Shown: positions 36,701 to 45,589 of the stretch, one piece after another
How the letters are laid out: each line of letters starts with the position of its first letter
Position numbering within the stretch: the first letter of the stretch is position 1
Source of the DNA: Clostridium sp.
GTDB taxonomy: Bacteria; Bacillota; Clostridia; Clostridiales; Clostridiaceae
Reading direction: 5' to 3'
NCBI RefSeq assembly: GCF_022482905.1
Contig: NZ_JAKVOI010000001.1
Span: 865,958-929,957 of the forward strand
DNA: 64,000 nt
The notes under the pieces: model-generated
Seen by the model: only the letters and a program-made list of their open reading frames with translations
What the model was told of the DNA's origin: nothing
Database searches by the model: none
Translations under genes and position numbers: made by a program

Positions 36701-38874
36701 ATTACTACAAGATAACGGCAGTGAACGGAGCAGGGGAGTCGGAGAAGTCATCAGGAGTAAGTGCAACTACCAACAATGAAACTCCGACACCAGCTTTGCC
36801 GGGAGTGCCGACAGGTTTGCAGGCATTAGGACTGAATGAGAGTAGTATAAAGCTGAATTGGGATGTTGTATCAGGAGCAGACAGTTATAATATATACAGG
36901 TCAGATAGTGAAGCAGGAGAATATTCCAAAGTAGGCAGTGCATCAGGGACTAGCTACGAGAATACAGGCCTTGAATCCGGGAAGACATATTATTACAAGA
37001 TAACAGCAGTGAACGGAGCAGGTGAGTCTGAGAAGTCAGCAAGTGCAAGTGCGGCGACCCATAATGAAACTCCGACACCAGCTTTGCCGGGAGTGCCGAC
37101 AGGTTTGCAGGCATCAGGACTGGATGAGAGCAGTATAAGACTGAGCTGGAACAATGTTTCCGGAGCAGATAGTTACAATATATACAGATCTGAGACTGAA
37201 GCAGGAGAGTATTCCAAAGTAGGCAGTACATCAGGGACTAGCTATGAAGATACAGGCCTTGAATCCGGAAAGACATACTACTACAAGGTAACGGCAGTTA
37301 ATGGAGCAGGAGAATCGGAGAGGTCGGCAAATGCAGAAGCTACTACTCACAGCGAGATTCCAGTGCCAGCATTACCTACAGTACCTAGTGGTCTGCATGC
37401 AGAAGGACTAGATGAAAGTAGGATAGAGCTCAGTTGGAACAATGTTTCAGAAGCAACAGGCTACAACATATACAGATCTGAGAGTGAAACAGGAGGTTAC
37501 TCCAAAATAGGTAGTACATCAGGAACTAGCTATGAGGATATCGGCCTTGAATCCAGAAAGATGTATTACTACAAGATAACGGCAGTGAATGGAGCAGGAG
37601 AATCAGAAAAATCATCAGGAGTGAGTGCAGCGACCCACAATGAAACTCCGACACCAGCTTTGCCGGAAGTGCCGACAGGACTGCAGGCATCAGGATTGAA
37701 TGAAAATAGTATAGGACTGAGCTGGGACAATGTTTCCGGAGCGGACAGCTACAATATATACAGGTCAGACAGTGAAGTCGGAGAGTATGTTAAAGTAGGA
37801 AGTACATCAGGAACAAACTATGAGAATATAGGCCTTGAATCCGGAAAGACATATTACTACAAGGTAACAGCAGTGAATGGAGCAGGAGAGTCGGAGAAGT
37901 CGGCAAGTGTGAGTGCAGCCGCTAAAAACAAACATAGTGATAGTAGTGGAGGTAAAATATCAGAAACTATAGTAAAAAGGATGAATGGAAACAATGGAGT
38001 TGAAACATCTGTATTAATAGCTGAGGAATTGTTTAAAAATAGAGAACCTGGTGCCGCAGTGTTGGCATCGTCAGCTGTTTTCCCAGATGCATTGTCTGGT
38101 TCTGTATTAGCCTATAAAAGTAATGCACCGCTGCTTTTAGTTGGCAAATCCCTTAATGAGAGCAGAGAAGTGCTGGATTATATTTCTTCGAATCTGGGAA
38201 AAAATAAAAAAATTTATATTTTAGGCGGAGTTGCTGCTGTAAGTGTAGAAATATCTAATTATCTTAATGAACAGGGATATGATATAGTCAGACTTGGAGG
38301 AAAAGATCGATATGAAACAAACTATAAAGTTGCTGACTATTTAAATGTCAAAAAGGGCACTCCGGTAATAATTGCAAGTGGAAACAGTTTTGAAAATTCT
38401 CTTGGAATGTTGAGTATAGCCTGTATAAAGGAATATCCAATATTAATCAGCAATAGGAATACTCTGTCAGCTGAGGCTGCTGCATATGTAAGGAATATAC
38501 AACCTGATAAAGTTTATTTTATTGGGGATACTCAAATAGCATTTCCGGATATTGAGGATAAAATACATGAATTATATGAAAATGCATATATAACTAAATT
38601 GACAGGAGATGATCAATACAAAACATCTGTTCAAATAATGAATGAATTTAACCTCAATAGAGATGTACTTACAATAACTTCGGGAAAAAACTTCCAATGT
38701 GCAATAGCAGGGTCATTACTTGCCGCAAAAAATAATTCAAATATAATACTTGTAAATAATGACAATGTAAAAACACAAAAACAATTATTAAAAGATAAAG
38801 TAATAAAGAATTTACTCGTATTAGGTGGAGAAGATGTAATAGATGCAAATACCATCAAGCTGCTCATAGAGTAA
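33709..38874 (+). CDS. Large secreted surface protein: beta-helix, ten FN3 domains, three CWB2 repeats
   Basis: A 1721-residue exported protein. A signal peptide (1-31, cleaved near VVYA) is followed by a right-handed parallel beta-helix of the pectate-lyase/NosD type (about 60-460, many NNxI and SGN turns), ten fibronectin III domains (about 466-1405) with the repeated core SYNIYRSDSETGEY and GKTYYYKVTAVNGAGESEKS, and three cell-wall-binding type 2 repeats (about 1415-1720; VFPDALSGS, RLGGKDRYETN, LVLGGEDVI). CWB2 modules anchor proteins to the wall non-covalently. The start is ATG 33709 after AAGAAGGGA. It resembles a carbohydrate-binding or degrading surface protein or adhesin; no catalytic residues can be assigned. 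Confidence 0.9.
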   Translation: MNRKKLYFFICVSLVLGTQLTLHKNVVYAYVSNNSGKVDIADKKLNSIIAMSYTIDDTWTVIDTTSIPENETLDKVINDYIADGKTKFYIKNGEYILSESIDINESNVVIQGESKENTKIIQNNSTVNAVTVMADDVEVCNLTIDSSHGRIAFSTSDSQTINNVDLHDCIIYGSPYVYAVAFYGTPYTNDVEDNAVVESGNLALGNTIENNEIHAELSGVSNPEADGILFTKQKGGTISNNKIYGRRIAFYLSRDSQVTNNEIHDSSTNGIRCAVPAIDNEISGNTIDNSKESGISVVRNNGSVSSDYRASNIDIKDNVISNSKYFGIEINNLKDSEISGNKLSDIAFNGIYLVLSDNLNIKENQINNCSLSVSEGSEWGWNESLNSGIFLDSGVKNSNFNNNTISQSKVDTAASKPVACPYGIKIQPENNNSGNTISDNTITGYFADGIDVPETETISENPMNLIPTNLLAEGMGASEIHMSWDSIDDASYNVYRSDSEDGEYIKVNTTEVLSNSYEDTGLEPGKTYYYKVSTGDVLSFSKFASALTWPGVPEGLQGSGLDKSRIQLDWNDIPGVEGYNIYRSDSENGVYSKINTDGITSNTYIDTELDSGRAYYYKITYYYNDGKDESEKSNFASAITLPGIPEGLAVTDIDINKVGLGWNNVLGAQSYNIYRSESETGDYSKIGSTSGTSYENTGLESGKTYYYKITAVNGTGESEKSSGVSAATHNGTPTPALPGVPTGLQASGLDEIRIRLNWNNVSGADSYNIYRSDSETGEYTKVNIAEVTSNTYEDNGLEAGKTYYYKVTAVNGAGESEKSSGVSATTNNETPTPALPGVPTGLQASGLNENSIGLSWDNVSGVQSYNIYRSDSETGEYFKVGNTSGTTYEDTELEFGKTYYYKVTALNIAGESEKSASVSAATESETPPPVESVVPGVPTGPHASGLDESSIRLSWNNVSGADSYNIYRSETEAGEYSKVGSTSGTSYEDTGLESGKTYYYKITAVNGAGESEKSSGVSATTNNETPTPALPGVPTGLQALGLNESSIKLNWDVVSGADSYNIYRSDSEAGEYSKVGSASGTSYENTGLESGKTYYYKITAVNGAGESEKSASASAATHNETPTPALPGVPTGLQASGLDESSIRLSWNNVSGADSYNIYRSETEAGEYSKVGSTSGTSYEDTGLESGKTYYYKVTAVNGAGESERSANAEATTHSEIPVPALPTVPSGLHAEGLDESRIELSWNNVSEATGYNIYRSESETGGYSKIGSTSGTSYEDIGLESRKMYYYKITAVNGAGESEKSSGVSAATHNETPTPALPEVPTGLQASGLNENSIGLSWDNVSGADSYNIYRSDSEVGEYVKVGSTSGTNYENIGLESGKTYYYKVTAVNGAGESEKSASVSAAAKNKHSDSSGGKISETIVKRMNGNNGVETSVLIAEELFKNREPGAAVLASSAVFPDALSGSVLAYKSNAPLLLVGKSLNESREVLDYISSNLGKNKKIYILGGVAAVSVEISNYLNEQGYDIVRLGGKDRYETNYKVADYLNVKKGTPVIIASGNSFENSLGMLSIACIKEYPILISNRNTLSAEAAAYVRNIQPDKVYFIGDTQIAFPDIEDKIHELYENAYITKLTGDDQYKTSVQIMNEFNLNRDVLTITSGKNFQCAIAGSLLAAKNNSNIILVNNDNVKTQKQLLKDKVIKNLLVLGGEDVIDANTIKLLIE
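35107..37925 (+). repeat. Ten tandem FN3-encoding repeats of about 285-297 bp
   Basis: Unit starts read from the G(V/I)P-G motif lie near 35107, 35359, 35631, 35920, 36214, 36511, 36799, 37087, 37378 and 37663. The first three units are diverged and the last seven are near-identical at the DNA level. Units six and eight share 158 identical bases (36535-36692 and 37111-37268), exactly 576 bp (two units) apart, which indicates recent duplication or gene conversion. Confidence 0.9.
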
Positions 38875-38995
38875 TCATATAAAAAATAATTTATTCTTCG
38901 CAGTTGTTATAAATATTTAAATTTATAGGAAACCTATAGTTGTATTGCTTAATCAAAAATATTAAATATCTATAACTATGAAAGGAGAAAAAAAT

Positions 38996-40186
38996 ATGGG
39001 AAATAAGCAAGTGGTAATTGCCAGCGGAGTGAGGACTCCAGTAGGTAAATTCGGCGGCTCTTTGAAGGATGTAGGTGCAGCGGAATTAGGAGCTATTGTT
39101 ATAAAAGAGGCTCTGAAAAGGGCTGGAATAAAACCGGATGATGTCAATGAAGTCCTGATGGGATGTGTTATTCAGGCAGGACTTGGGCAGAATGTAGCTA
39201 GACAGTGTTCAATAAAGGCAGGTCTGCCGGTTGAAATCCCTTCAATGACACTTAATAAAGTATGCGGCTCGGGACTTAGGGCGGTGAGTCTGGCTGCACA
39301 GACAATCATTGCAGGAGATAACGATATAGTTGTAGCTGGAGGAACGGAAAATATGTCGCAGGCTCCTTTTCTTCTGCCTAAGGCAAGATATGGCTATCGT
39401 ATGGGAGACGGTGTGCTGGTTGATTCTATGATACGTGATGCACTTCTTGATATATTCAATGAGTATCACATGGGTGTGACAGCTGAAAATGTTGCCAAAC
39501 AGTGGAATATTTCCAGGGAGGAGCAGGATGAATTTGCAGTAAAGAGCCAGAACAAGGCTGAAGAGGCCCAAAAACTTGGGAAATTTGATGAGGAAATTGT
39601 TCCCGTAACAGTTAAAACAAGAAAGGAAGAAATCGTTTTTGACAAAGACGAGTTTATAAGAGCGGGAGTTACTGTTGGAAAAATCGCAAACCTGAAACCT
39701 GCGTTTATAAAAGATGGTACTGTAACGGCTGCAAATGCCTCAGGGATAAATGATGGTGCTGCTGCATTGGTTGTAGCAAGCAAGGCTGCAGCTGACACAA
39801 TGGGAATAAGTCCCGTGGCATCTATTGTATCCTATGCATCCTGTGGTGTTGATCCTTCAATTATGGGAGTAGGGCCCATAGGTGCAGTGAAAAAAGCTCT
39901 TGAAAAAGCAAACCTGTCGATTAAGGATATAGATTTGATAGAGGCAAATGAGGCATTTGCAGCTCAGGCACTGGCTGTTTCAAAAGATTTGGGCTTTGAT
40001 ATGAACAAAGTCAATGTGAATGGAGGTGCTATTGCCATAGGTCATCCTGTTGGTGCTTCAGGGGCGAGGATTCTTGTATCCCTTCTCTATGAAATGAAGA
40101 AGAGAAATGCAGTATTGGGTCTTGCTACTTTATGCATTGGAGGAGGACAGGGTACTGCAATCATTGTAAAAAGACAAGGAGCTTAG
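38996..40186 (+). CDS. thlA: Acetyl-CoA acetyltransferase (thiolase)
   Basis: A 396-residue biosynthetic thiolase that condenses two acetyl-CoA to acetoacetyl-CoA. The nucleophilic cysteine is in [12 protein letters not shown] (Cys90), the catalytic His in [18 protein letters not shown] (about 350) and the second Cys in LCIGGGQG (about 381). The start is ATG 38996, 9 nt after AGGAG; an ATG at 38978 precedes that site. It is a single-gene unit with its own terminator. In clostridia this enzyme feeds butyrate, acetone or butanol formation; the crt-bcd-etf-hbd genes are not beside it here. Confidence 0.93.
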   Translation: MGNKQVVIASGVRTPVGKFGGSLKDVGAAELGAIVIKEALKRAGIKPDDVNEVLMGCVIQAGLGQNVARQCSIKAGLPVEIPSMTLNKVCGSGLRAVSLAAQTIIAGDNDIVVAGGTENMSQAPFLLPKARYGYRMGDGVLVDSMIRDALLDIFNEYHMGVTAENVAKQWNISREEQDEFAVKSQNKAEEAQKLGKFDEEIVPVTVKTRKEEIVFDKDEFIRAGVTVGKIANLKPAFIKDGTVTAANASGINDGAAALVVASKAAADTMGISPVASIVSYASCGVDPSIMGVGPIGAVKKALEKANLSIKDIDLIEANEAFAAQALAVSKDLGFDMNKVNVNGGAIAIGHPVGASGARILVSLLYEMKKRNAVLGLATLCIGGGQGTAIIVKRQGA

Positions 40187-40199
40187 AATAGTATGTATC

Positions 40200-40232
40200 A
40201 AAGATGGCTTGAAAGGTTTGAGCCATCTTTTT
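40200..40232 (+). terminator. Rho-independent terminator after thlA
   Basis: AAAGATGGCT and AGCCATCTTT form a perfect 10-bp stem with an 11-nt loop, followed by a T5 run. Confidence 0.9.
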
Positions 40233-40329
40233 ACATTGGTAAAGAATGAATTGAAGTGACTGTCTTGAATATAGATATGATTTATGAAATAATAAATGTT
40301 AAAGTAGGTGGGAAAGCGGGGTATTGAGT

Positions 40330-41010
40330 ATGGCAAAGGTGTATGGAGTAGGGGTAGGTCCGGGAGATAGTGAACTTCTTACCTTGAAAGCAGTAAAAGT
40401 AATTGAAAAATGCGATGTTATAGTTGCACCAAGTTCGATGAAGGACGGAAAAAGCATAGCTCTTGGTATTGCCGGGCAATTTGTAAAAAAAGGATCAGAG
40501 ATAATAGTAAAGCATTTCCCGATGGGTGGAGCAGAACAGGAGGGAAAAATATACGAGGCTTTTCAAATTATTGAAAATAAAATCAGAGAAGGCAAAAATG
40601 TGGCCTTCTTAACTATCGGAGATCCGTTGATATACAGTACTTATATATATTTGCTGAAATATATTGAAAAGAAAGGATATGAGACCGAGACCATTCCAGG
40701 AATAACATCCTTCTGTGCATGTGCGGGTGTTGCAAAAGAGCCTCTTGTTATAGGCGATGAACCTCTGTTGATAATTCCGGGGGATAGGCTGGATGCAATA
40801 AAGGATGAAAAAAATGTGGTGATAATGAAAGTTTACAAAAGAGAGGAAGAAATATTAAATTGCCTTGAAGAAAAAGGATTTGAATACGTATGTGTAAAAA
40901 AAGCAGGAAGAGAAGGACAGAAAGTTATACATAATAGAGAAGAGATAGTTAAAGAAAAAGAATATATGTCTGTAATAATAGCACATAAGAAGGAAGGAGA
41001 AAACTTTTAA
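40330..41010 (+). CDS. cbiL: Precorrin-2/cobalt-factor-II C20-methyltransferase
   Basis: A 226-residue SAM-dependent tetrapyrrole methyltransferase. Motifs: YGVGVGPGDSELLTLKAV (about 4-21), DVIVAPSS (about 29-36), AFLTIGDPLIYSTYIYL (about 94-110) and ETIPGITSFCACAG (about 121-134). The IYSTY segment and the overall length fit CbiL/CobI. ATG 40330 is 8 nt after GCGGGG; a TTG two codons earlier is too close to that site. It is followed directly by cbiF. Anaerobic cobalamin synthesis is expected in this organism; the remaining cbi genes are elsewhere. Confidence 0.87.
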   Translation: MAKVYGVGVGPGDSELLTLKAVKVIEKCDVIVAPSSMKDGKSIALGIAGQFVKKGSEIIVKHFPMGGAEQEGKIYEAFQIIENKIREGKNVAFLTIGDPLIYSTYIYLLKYIEKKGYETETIPGITSFCACAGVAKEPLVIGDEPLLIIPGDRLDAIKDEKNVVIMKVYKREEEILNCLEEKGFEYVCVKKAGREGQKVIHNREEIVKEKEYMSVIIAHKKEGENF

Positions 41011-41766
41011 ATGGTTTATTTTATTGGAGCAGGCCCAGGTGATGTTGATTTGATTACGGTAAAAGGCAGGCAGATTATAAAGGATGCGGATGTTGTAATA
41101 TATGCAGGTTCTCTTGTAAGCAGGGAACACCTGGACTTTTGCAAGCAGGGAGCCAAAATCTACAATTCGGCTTCAATGACTCTGGAAGAAGTAATTGATA
41201 TAATTGAAAAAGCAGAATGCCAAAATAAACTGACAGCAAGGCTTCATACGGGAGATCCAAGTATATACGGTGCAATCAAGGAACAGATGGATGAACTGTA
41301 CAAAAGGAATATAAAATATGAGATAATTCCAGGAGTAAGTTCTTTTACTGCAGCAGCTGCCTCTATAAAAAGAGAATTTACACTCCCAGGGGTAAGTCAG
41401 ACTGTAATTTTGACGAGAATTGAAGGCAGAACTTCTGTACCTGAAAAAGAAGATATACAAAAGCTGGCATCTATTGGAGCTTCCATGGCCATATTTTTAT
41501 CTATAGGTATGATAGACAGGGTAGTTGAAAAGCTTAAAAAAGGATATAAAAAAAGTGTGCCAGTTGCAGTAGTGGAAAGAGCTTCCTGGAAAGATGAAAG
41601 AATAATAGTGGGAACCCTGGATGATATATGTGACAAAGTAAAAAAAGCTGATATTACAAAATGTGCTCAGATATTGGTCGGAGATTTCATAGATTGTGAT
41701 TATTCAAAAAGTTTACTCTACGATAAGAGCTTTACCCATATGTTTAGGAAAGGCAGGAGCAGATGA
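41011..41766 (+). CDS. cbiF: Precorrin-4/cobalt-factor-IV C11-methyltransferase
   Basis: A 251-residue paralogous SAM methyltransferase: VYFIGAGPGDVDLITVKG (about 2-19), ADVVIYAGSLVS (about 29-40), ARLHTGDPSIYGAI (about 77-90), IPGVSSFTAAAA and QTVILTRIEGRTSVPE (about 130-145), which are CbiF/CobM features. Its ATG at 41011 directly follows the cbiL stop codon, with AAGGAGAAAAC inside the end of cbiL as ribosome site. Confidence 0.9.
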   Translation: MVYFIGAGPGDVDLITVKGRQIIKDADVVIYAGSLVSREHLDFCKQGAKIYNSASMTLEEVIDIIEKAECQNKLTARLHTGDPSIYGAIKEQMDELYKRNIKYEIIPGVSSFTAAAASIKREFTLPGVSQTVILTRIEGRTSVPEKEDIQKLASIGASMAIFLSIGMIDRVVEKLKKGYKKSVPVAVVERASWKDERIIVGTLDDICDKVKKADITKCAQILVGDFIDCDYSKSLLYDKSFTHMFRKGRSR

Positions 41767-41792
41767 TTGTTTAATTCATGGAGGAGTGGACT

Positions 41793-42350
41793 ATGGGAAA
41801 ATTGATTTTTATAACAGGAGGAGCAAGGAGCGGGAAGAGTTCCTATGCAGAAAGGCTTGCAGAAGATATTAAAGGTAATATTTTGTATATTGCGACTGCA
41901 ATTCCATTTGATGATGAAATGAAACTCAGAATAAAAAAACATATAGAAAGAAGACCAAAAAATTGGACAACGCTGGAAGCCTATAAGAACTTTAATATAA
42001 AGCTTCCTGAATTACTTGAGGATAAATCGGGTGTGCTTTTGGATTGTATAACAAATATGGTATCAAATCTCATACTTGAAAAATGTGATGATGAAATGAA
42101 TATAAAAATATTGGAAGCACAGGACATTCAAAAATATGTGGAAGAGGAAATAGAAAAACTCATGAAGGTTGTAGAAAAAGAAGAGATTCCATTTATCATG
42201 GTTACAAATGAAGTTGGTATGTCTTTGGTCCCTGAATATCCTCTTGGAAGAGTTTTCAGAGATATTGCAGGTACAGTAAATCAAATGATTGCAGCAAAGG
42301 CGGATGAAGTTTATTTCTGTGTTTCAGGCATAAAGATAAAAATAAAATAG
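41793..42350 (+). CDS. cobU: Bifunctional adenosylcobinamide kinase / guanylyltransferase
   Basis: A 185-residue CobU homolog that phosphorylates adenosylcobinamide and transfers GMP to it in late cobalamin assembly. The P-loop GGARSGKS (about 9-16), the YIATAIPFDDEMKLRIKKH segment (about 30-48) with the guanylylated histidine region, and VTNEVGMSLVPEYPLGRVFRD (split here; about 134-154) are diagnostic. The start is ATG 41793, 6 nt after GGAGGAG; an ATG at 41778 overlaps that site. It ends the three-gene cobalamin cluster. Confidence 0.9.
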   Translation: MGKLIFITGGARSGKSSYAERLAEDIKGNILYIATAIPFDDEMKLRIKKHIERRPKNWTTLEAYKNFNIKLPELLEDKSGVLLDCITNMVSNLILEKCDDEMNIKILEAQDIQKYVEEEIEKLMKVVEKEEIPFIMVTNEVGMSLVPEYPLGRVFRDIAGTVNQMIAAKADEVYFCVSGIKIKIK

Positions 42351-42407
42351 ACCATGTGTAAAATTTCTACAGATGAACCCTAAAAGTTGCTAATTTCTGC
42401 ATTATTA

Positions 42408-42436
42408 TTGCTTTTTTTAGTTTTTAATTGTATAAT
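42408..42436 (+). promoter_or_regulatory. Promoter of the riboswitch-controlled chemotaxis operon
   Basis: TTGCTT (42408-42413), 17-bp spacer, TATAAT (42431-42436), about 50 bp before the aptamer. Confidence 0.7.
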
Positions 42437-42485
42437 TATACTAATAAAAAGTTTTATCCAATATTTTATAATAAACGTGTATAAA

Positions 42486-42553
42486 TTGGAAATGAGGAAG
42501 AATTCTCTGTATATGGGCGCCTTGAGAATTTGGAGTTAGTGGTGCAACCTGCC
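42486..42553 (+). promoter_or_regulatory. Cyclic di-GMP-II riboswitch aptamer
   Basis: The leader contains GGAAA (42488), then GGGCGCCTTGAG (42515-42526) and GAGTTAGTGGTGCAACC (42533-42549) followed by a CC-ending element. This matches the class II c-di-GMP aptamer, whose core is GGGCRC-YUGA ... GAGUUAGURGUGCAACC. It is directly followed by a terminator whose left arm shares its last two bases, so ligand binding and termination may compete. It precedes a periplasmic-binding lipoprotein and an MCP gene, placing chemotaxis under c-di-GMP. Confidence 0.87.
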
Positions 42554-42587
42554 AATAATCAGTTTAAAAACTGATTATTGGTTTTTT
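42552..42587 (+). terminator. Riboswitch expression-platform terminator
   Basis: CCAATAATCAG and CTGATTATTGG form a perfect 11-bp stem closed by an 8-nt A/T loop (further A-T pairing possible), followed by six T. It stands about 85 bp before the next start codon. Confidence 0.9.
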
Positions 42588-42673
42588 AATTTTTACACCA
42601 AAAATATTAACCTGAATTTAATTAAATCTATATAAGTGTATGTTAAAAATATAATTAAGGGAGGAGAATTAAA

Positions 42674-43684
42674 ATGAAGTTATGTATTAAAATACTAATG
42701 ATTATTGCATATGGCTTCCTGCTTGTCAGTTGTTCCTCTGCTTCAAAGGAGGCAAATATTACCAAAATTGGAATAATAGTAGGGAAATTTGACGATGCAT
42801 GGAGAACAAAAGTTCGCAATGAGCTTTATAAATTATCTGAAAATAAATCGAATAAACCAGAGCTAGAAATATGGAATGCAGATAATTCACAAAAAACAGA
42901 AAATGAAAAAGTAGATGCTTTAATTAAAGACAAAGTTAAAGTTTTAGTTGTAAATCTTGTTGAAACAAAAAGTGCTGGAGAGATTATAGAGAAAGCAAAA
43001 AAAGCAGATATTCCTGTCGTATTTTTTAATGTTGAACCTTCAGAAGAAGATATGAACAAATGGGATAAGGTTTACTATATAGGAGCCAGGGGCCAGCAGT
43101 CTGGAACTATGCAGGGTCAGATTCTTGCAGACTATTTTAAAAGAAATCCTACCAAGGATGGGATCATAAGATATGTAATGATAAAGGGACCAGCGGGCAA
43201 TCTGGATTCAGTAGAACGTACAAAATATTCTGTTGATACTCTAAAAAAGAATGGCTTTAAGGTACAGCAAGTCGGAGAATATTACGCTGACTGGGAACGG
43301 GATAAATCTCAAAAGCAAATGGAAAAACTTCTTGGTTCTCGAGGTATAAGTACTGACTGTGTAATTTCTAACAATGATGACATGGCTCTAGGTGCAATTG
43401 ATGCACTTAAAAACGAAGGATATTTTAATAATGGAAAATATATGCCTGTGGTAGGAGTCGATGCCAACAGTAGTGCTGTGAGTTTGGAAAAGGACGGATA
43501 TTTACTTGGTACAGTACTTAACGATGCAGAAGGACAGGGGAAGGCAATTTTTGATCTTGCGGGGATATTGGCCAATGGACAAAATCCAGATAAAAGCAGC
43601 TTCAACAATAAACTTACAGATGGGAAATATATATGGGTGGATTATAAAATCATTACAGCTCGGAATTTAATTGATGCAAAATAG
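42674..43684 (+). CDS. Periplasmic-binding lipoprotein, MglB-like (galactose/glucose family)
   Basis: A 336-residue lipoprotein: signal peptide with lipobox LVSC (lipidated Cys20), then a type I periplasmic-binding fold (about 28-330) of the ribose/galactose class. Visible ligand-site stretches are IIVGKFDDAWRT near the N-terminus, NADNSQKTENEKVDALI, VFFNVEPSEED, GARGQQSGTMQG and VISNNDDMALGAIDAL (about 235). No ABC permease or ATPase gene is nearby; the next gene is an MCP. It is therefore more likely a chemoreceptor co-sensor for a sugar than an uptake component, by context. ATG 42674 follows GGGAGGAG. Confidence 0.87.
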   Translation: MKLCIKILMIIAYGFLLVSCSSASKEANITKIGIIVGKFDDAWRTKVRNELYKLSENKSNKPELEIWNADNSQKTENEKVDALIKDKVKVLVVNLVETKSAGEIIEKAKKADIPVVFFNVEPSEEDMNKWDKVYYIGARGQQSGTMQGQILADYFKRNPTKDGIIRYVMIKGPAGNLDSVERTKYSVDTLKKNGFKVQQVGEYYADWERDKSQKQMEKLLGSRGISTDCVISNNDDMALGAIDALKNEGYFNNGKYMPVVGVDANSSAVSLEKDGYLLGTVLNDAEGQGKAIFDLAGILANGQNPDKSSFNNKLTDGKYIWVDYKIITARNLIDAK

Positions 43685-43717
43685 ATATTAAATTGCTGAA
43701 TTTTGGAGGTTATTATA

Positions 43718-45424
43718 TTGTTTAAAAATGCTAAAATAAGGGTGAAACTTCTCGTTGGTTTTGGAAGTATACTTGTGGTAATGTTGGTTATGATGTTTTT
43801 TGTCTATTACAATTTTAATGAAATAGGAACAAGCCAAAATAAAATTATAAATAATGTTATTCCTATGGACAAGTTAGTTAAACAGATTAGTACTGAGCTG
43901 GTCAGGGAGGAAACGGGAGTACGCGGTTACATTGCCAGTGATGGAAATGAAGAATATTTAGAATCATATGATGAAAGCCGAAAAAACATAGATAAAAGTT
44001 TGAAGGAGCTTGAAAGCTATTACGGAGATTATCAGGATATAGCAGTGATTGTGGAAAACGAGGAAATACCAAATATTAATGTTATAAATGCACATTTTGA
44101 TTCTCAAATTCAACTTGTGAAGACAGGAAAATTAAAAATAGCAAAAGATAGGCTGGAAGACGGGAAAGTTTATATGGAAGCCTGCAGATATGTGGAAAAT
44201 AAGTTAGACAATAAAATGAGCAATATAAATGACGAGGCGCTGGATAAAAGCAAAACAGCGAATTTTCAGGGGAAGTGCATTATGGCAGTAATGTTTTTAA
44301 TCTGTCTTGTAATTAGTATAGGGATTACTCTATTTTTTTCTTACATGATTGCAACACAAATAAATAATAGCATTAAGTCCTTGAAAGCCATATCGGATGG
44401 GAATTTATTGATGGATCCAATCAAAGTGGATTCAAAAGATGAATTTGGACAATTAGGCAATGCAATTAATTCGCTGCAGAATTCTATGAAGGACATCGTT
44501 ACTACTATAATAAAAGAAACTGAAAATGTAAACAGAGCAATAAAAATATCAAATGAGGATGTAGCAGATCTTACAGTCAAGCTTGAGGATATATCTGCTA
44601 CAGTGGAAGAACTGTCTGCTGGAATGGAAGAAACTTCATCTTCTACTGAAGAGGTCAATGTATCAGCTTCTGAATTTCAAAAAGCAACAGAATATATTGC
44701 AGACAAAGCTCAAGACGGGGCTAGGTCTGCAGAGGAAATCAGCAGAAAAGCTGTTGCTTTGAAAAATAGTTCTGAGGGACTCCAGATGGATGCAAATGAA
44801 ACGGGTTTGCGTATGAAGAAAGTTGTAGACAATGCCCTGGAAAAAGCAAAGGAAGTTGAAAAAATAAAGGCTTTATCAAATGCAATACTGAAAATATCCT
44901 CCCAAACCAATCTATTAGCTTTAAATGCTGCTATTGAATCCGCCAGAGCAGGAGAAGCGGGCAAAGGATTTTCTGTAGTTGCCGAGGAAATTAGAATGCT
45001 GGCAGAAAGTTCTGAAGAAACTGTGAAGGAAATACAAAAAACTATTAATATAGTATTTGAAGCCGTAGATAACCTTTCCAATGCATCAAAACAAACATTG
45101 GAATATATTGAGACAAAGGTAGTTAAAAGTTATGAGGAAACTGTTGCAGTAGGAAAGAATTATGATAAAGATGCCATTTATATTAATAATCTGGTATCAG
45201 AGTTGAGTACTATATCCCAGAAACTTTTAGCATCAATAAAAACAGTGAATGAAGCCATAAATGATATCTCAAAAGCGAATGTTGAAGGTGCAAATGGAAC
45301 TAACAATGTTGCAGAAAAGATTTTAAAAATAAGGAATAGATCAGAGGAAATAAAAGGTCAAGCTTCTCATATTAAAGAAAGCTCGGATCTATTAAAAAGT
45401 GCTGTCCTTAGATTTAAAGTCTGA
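43718..45424 (+). CDS. Transmembrane methyl-accepting chemotaxis protein
   Basis: A 568-residue chemoreceptor. Helix TM1 (about 11-32), a four-helix-bundle/CHASE3-like sensor domain (about 35-185; [21 protein letters not shown]), TM2 (about 190-213), HAMP (about 214-266) and a signalling domain with the tip [34 protein letters not shown], quoted in part as [20 protein letters not shown] (about 407-426). The start is TTG 43718, 8 nt after GGAGG. It follows the binding lipoprotein by 33 bp under the same c-di-GMP-II leader, so the lipoprotein probably docks on it. Confidence 0.9.
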   Translation: MFKNAKIRVKLLVGFGSILVVMLVMMFFVYYNFNEIGTSQNKIINNVIPMDKLVKQISTELVREETGVRGYIASDGNEEYLESYDESRKNIDKSLKELESYYGDYQDIAVIVENEEIPNINVINAHFDSQIQLVKTGKLKIAKDRLEDGKVYMEACRYVENKLDNKMSNINDEALDKSKTANFQGKCIMAVMFLICLVISIGITLFFSYMIATQINNSIKSLKAISDGNLLMDPIKVDSKDEFGQLGNAINSLQNSMKDIVTTIIKETENVNRAIKISNEDVADLTVKLEDISATVEELSAGMEETSSSTEEVNVSASEFQKATEYIADKAQDGARSAEEISRKAVALKNSSEGLQMDANETGLRMKKVVDNALEKAKEVEKIKALSNAILKISSQTNLLALNAAIESARAGEAGKGFSVVAEEIRMLAESSEETVKEIQKTINIVFEAVDNLSNASKQTLEYIETKVVKSYEETVAVGKNYDKDAIYINNLVSELSTISQKLLASIKTVNEAINDISKANVEGANGTNNVAEKILKIRNRSEEIKGQASHIKESSDLLKSAVLRFKV

Positions 45425-45510
45425 TTACTTGCATACATCCAATTTTTAATGATATAATAAATAAAAATATAATATTTATATGTATTTAACTGTGACCAAC
45501 TAGTAAACTG

Positions 45511-45551
45511 GAGGTCAATTGCATTTTCTATTTGAGAATGTAATTGACCTC
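45511..45551 (+). terminator. Hairpin between MCP and glutamine-synthetase-like gene, possible attenuator
   Basis: GAGGTCAATTGCATTTTC (45511-45528) and GAGAATGTAATTGACCTC (45534-45551) pair over 18 positions with two weak pairs and a 5-nt loop, followed by CTTTATTTAT. An upstream TGACC (45493-45497) can pair with GGTCA inside the left arm, which would break the hairpin, so it may be an attenuator for the next gene as well as the MCP terminator. Confidence 0.65.
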
Positions 45552-45589
45552 TTTATTTATGTATCAACCAGCTGAAAGGATAGATTGAT

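Noticed and set aside
36365..37231. Two long reverse-strand open frames with nearly the same product inside the FN3 array
   Set aside because: They are shadows of the repeated FN3 coding sequence on the + strand; their similarity only reflects the DNA repeats, and they lack ribosome sites and recognisable domains.
35107..37925. Regular spaced repeats as a possible CRISPR or minisatellite
   Set aside because: Units are 285-297 bp, in frame, and encode FN3 domains; there are no spacers.
40234..40329. Possible cobalamin riboswitch before cbiL
   Set aside because: The gap after the thlA terminator is too short (about 96 bp) and lacks the GCCACTG B12-box and supporting stems.
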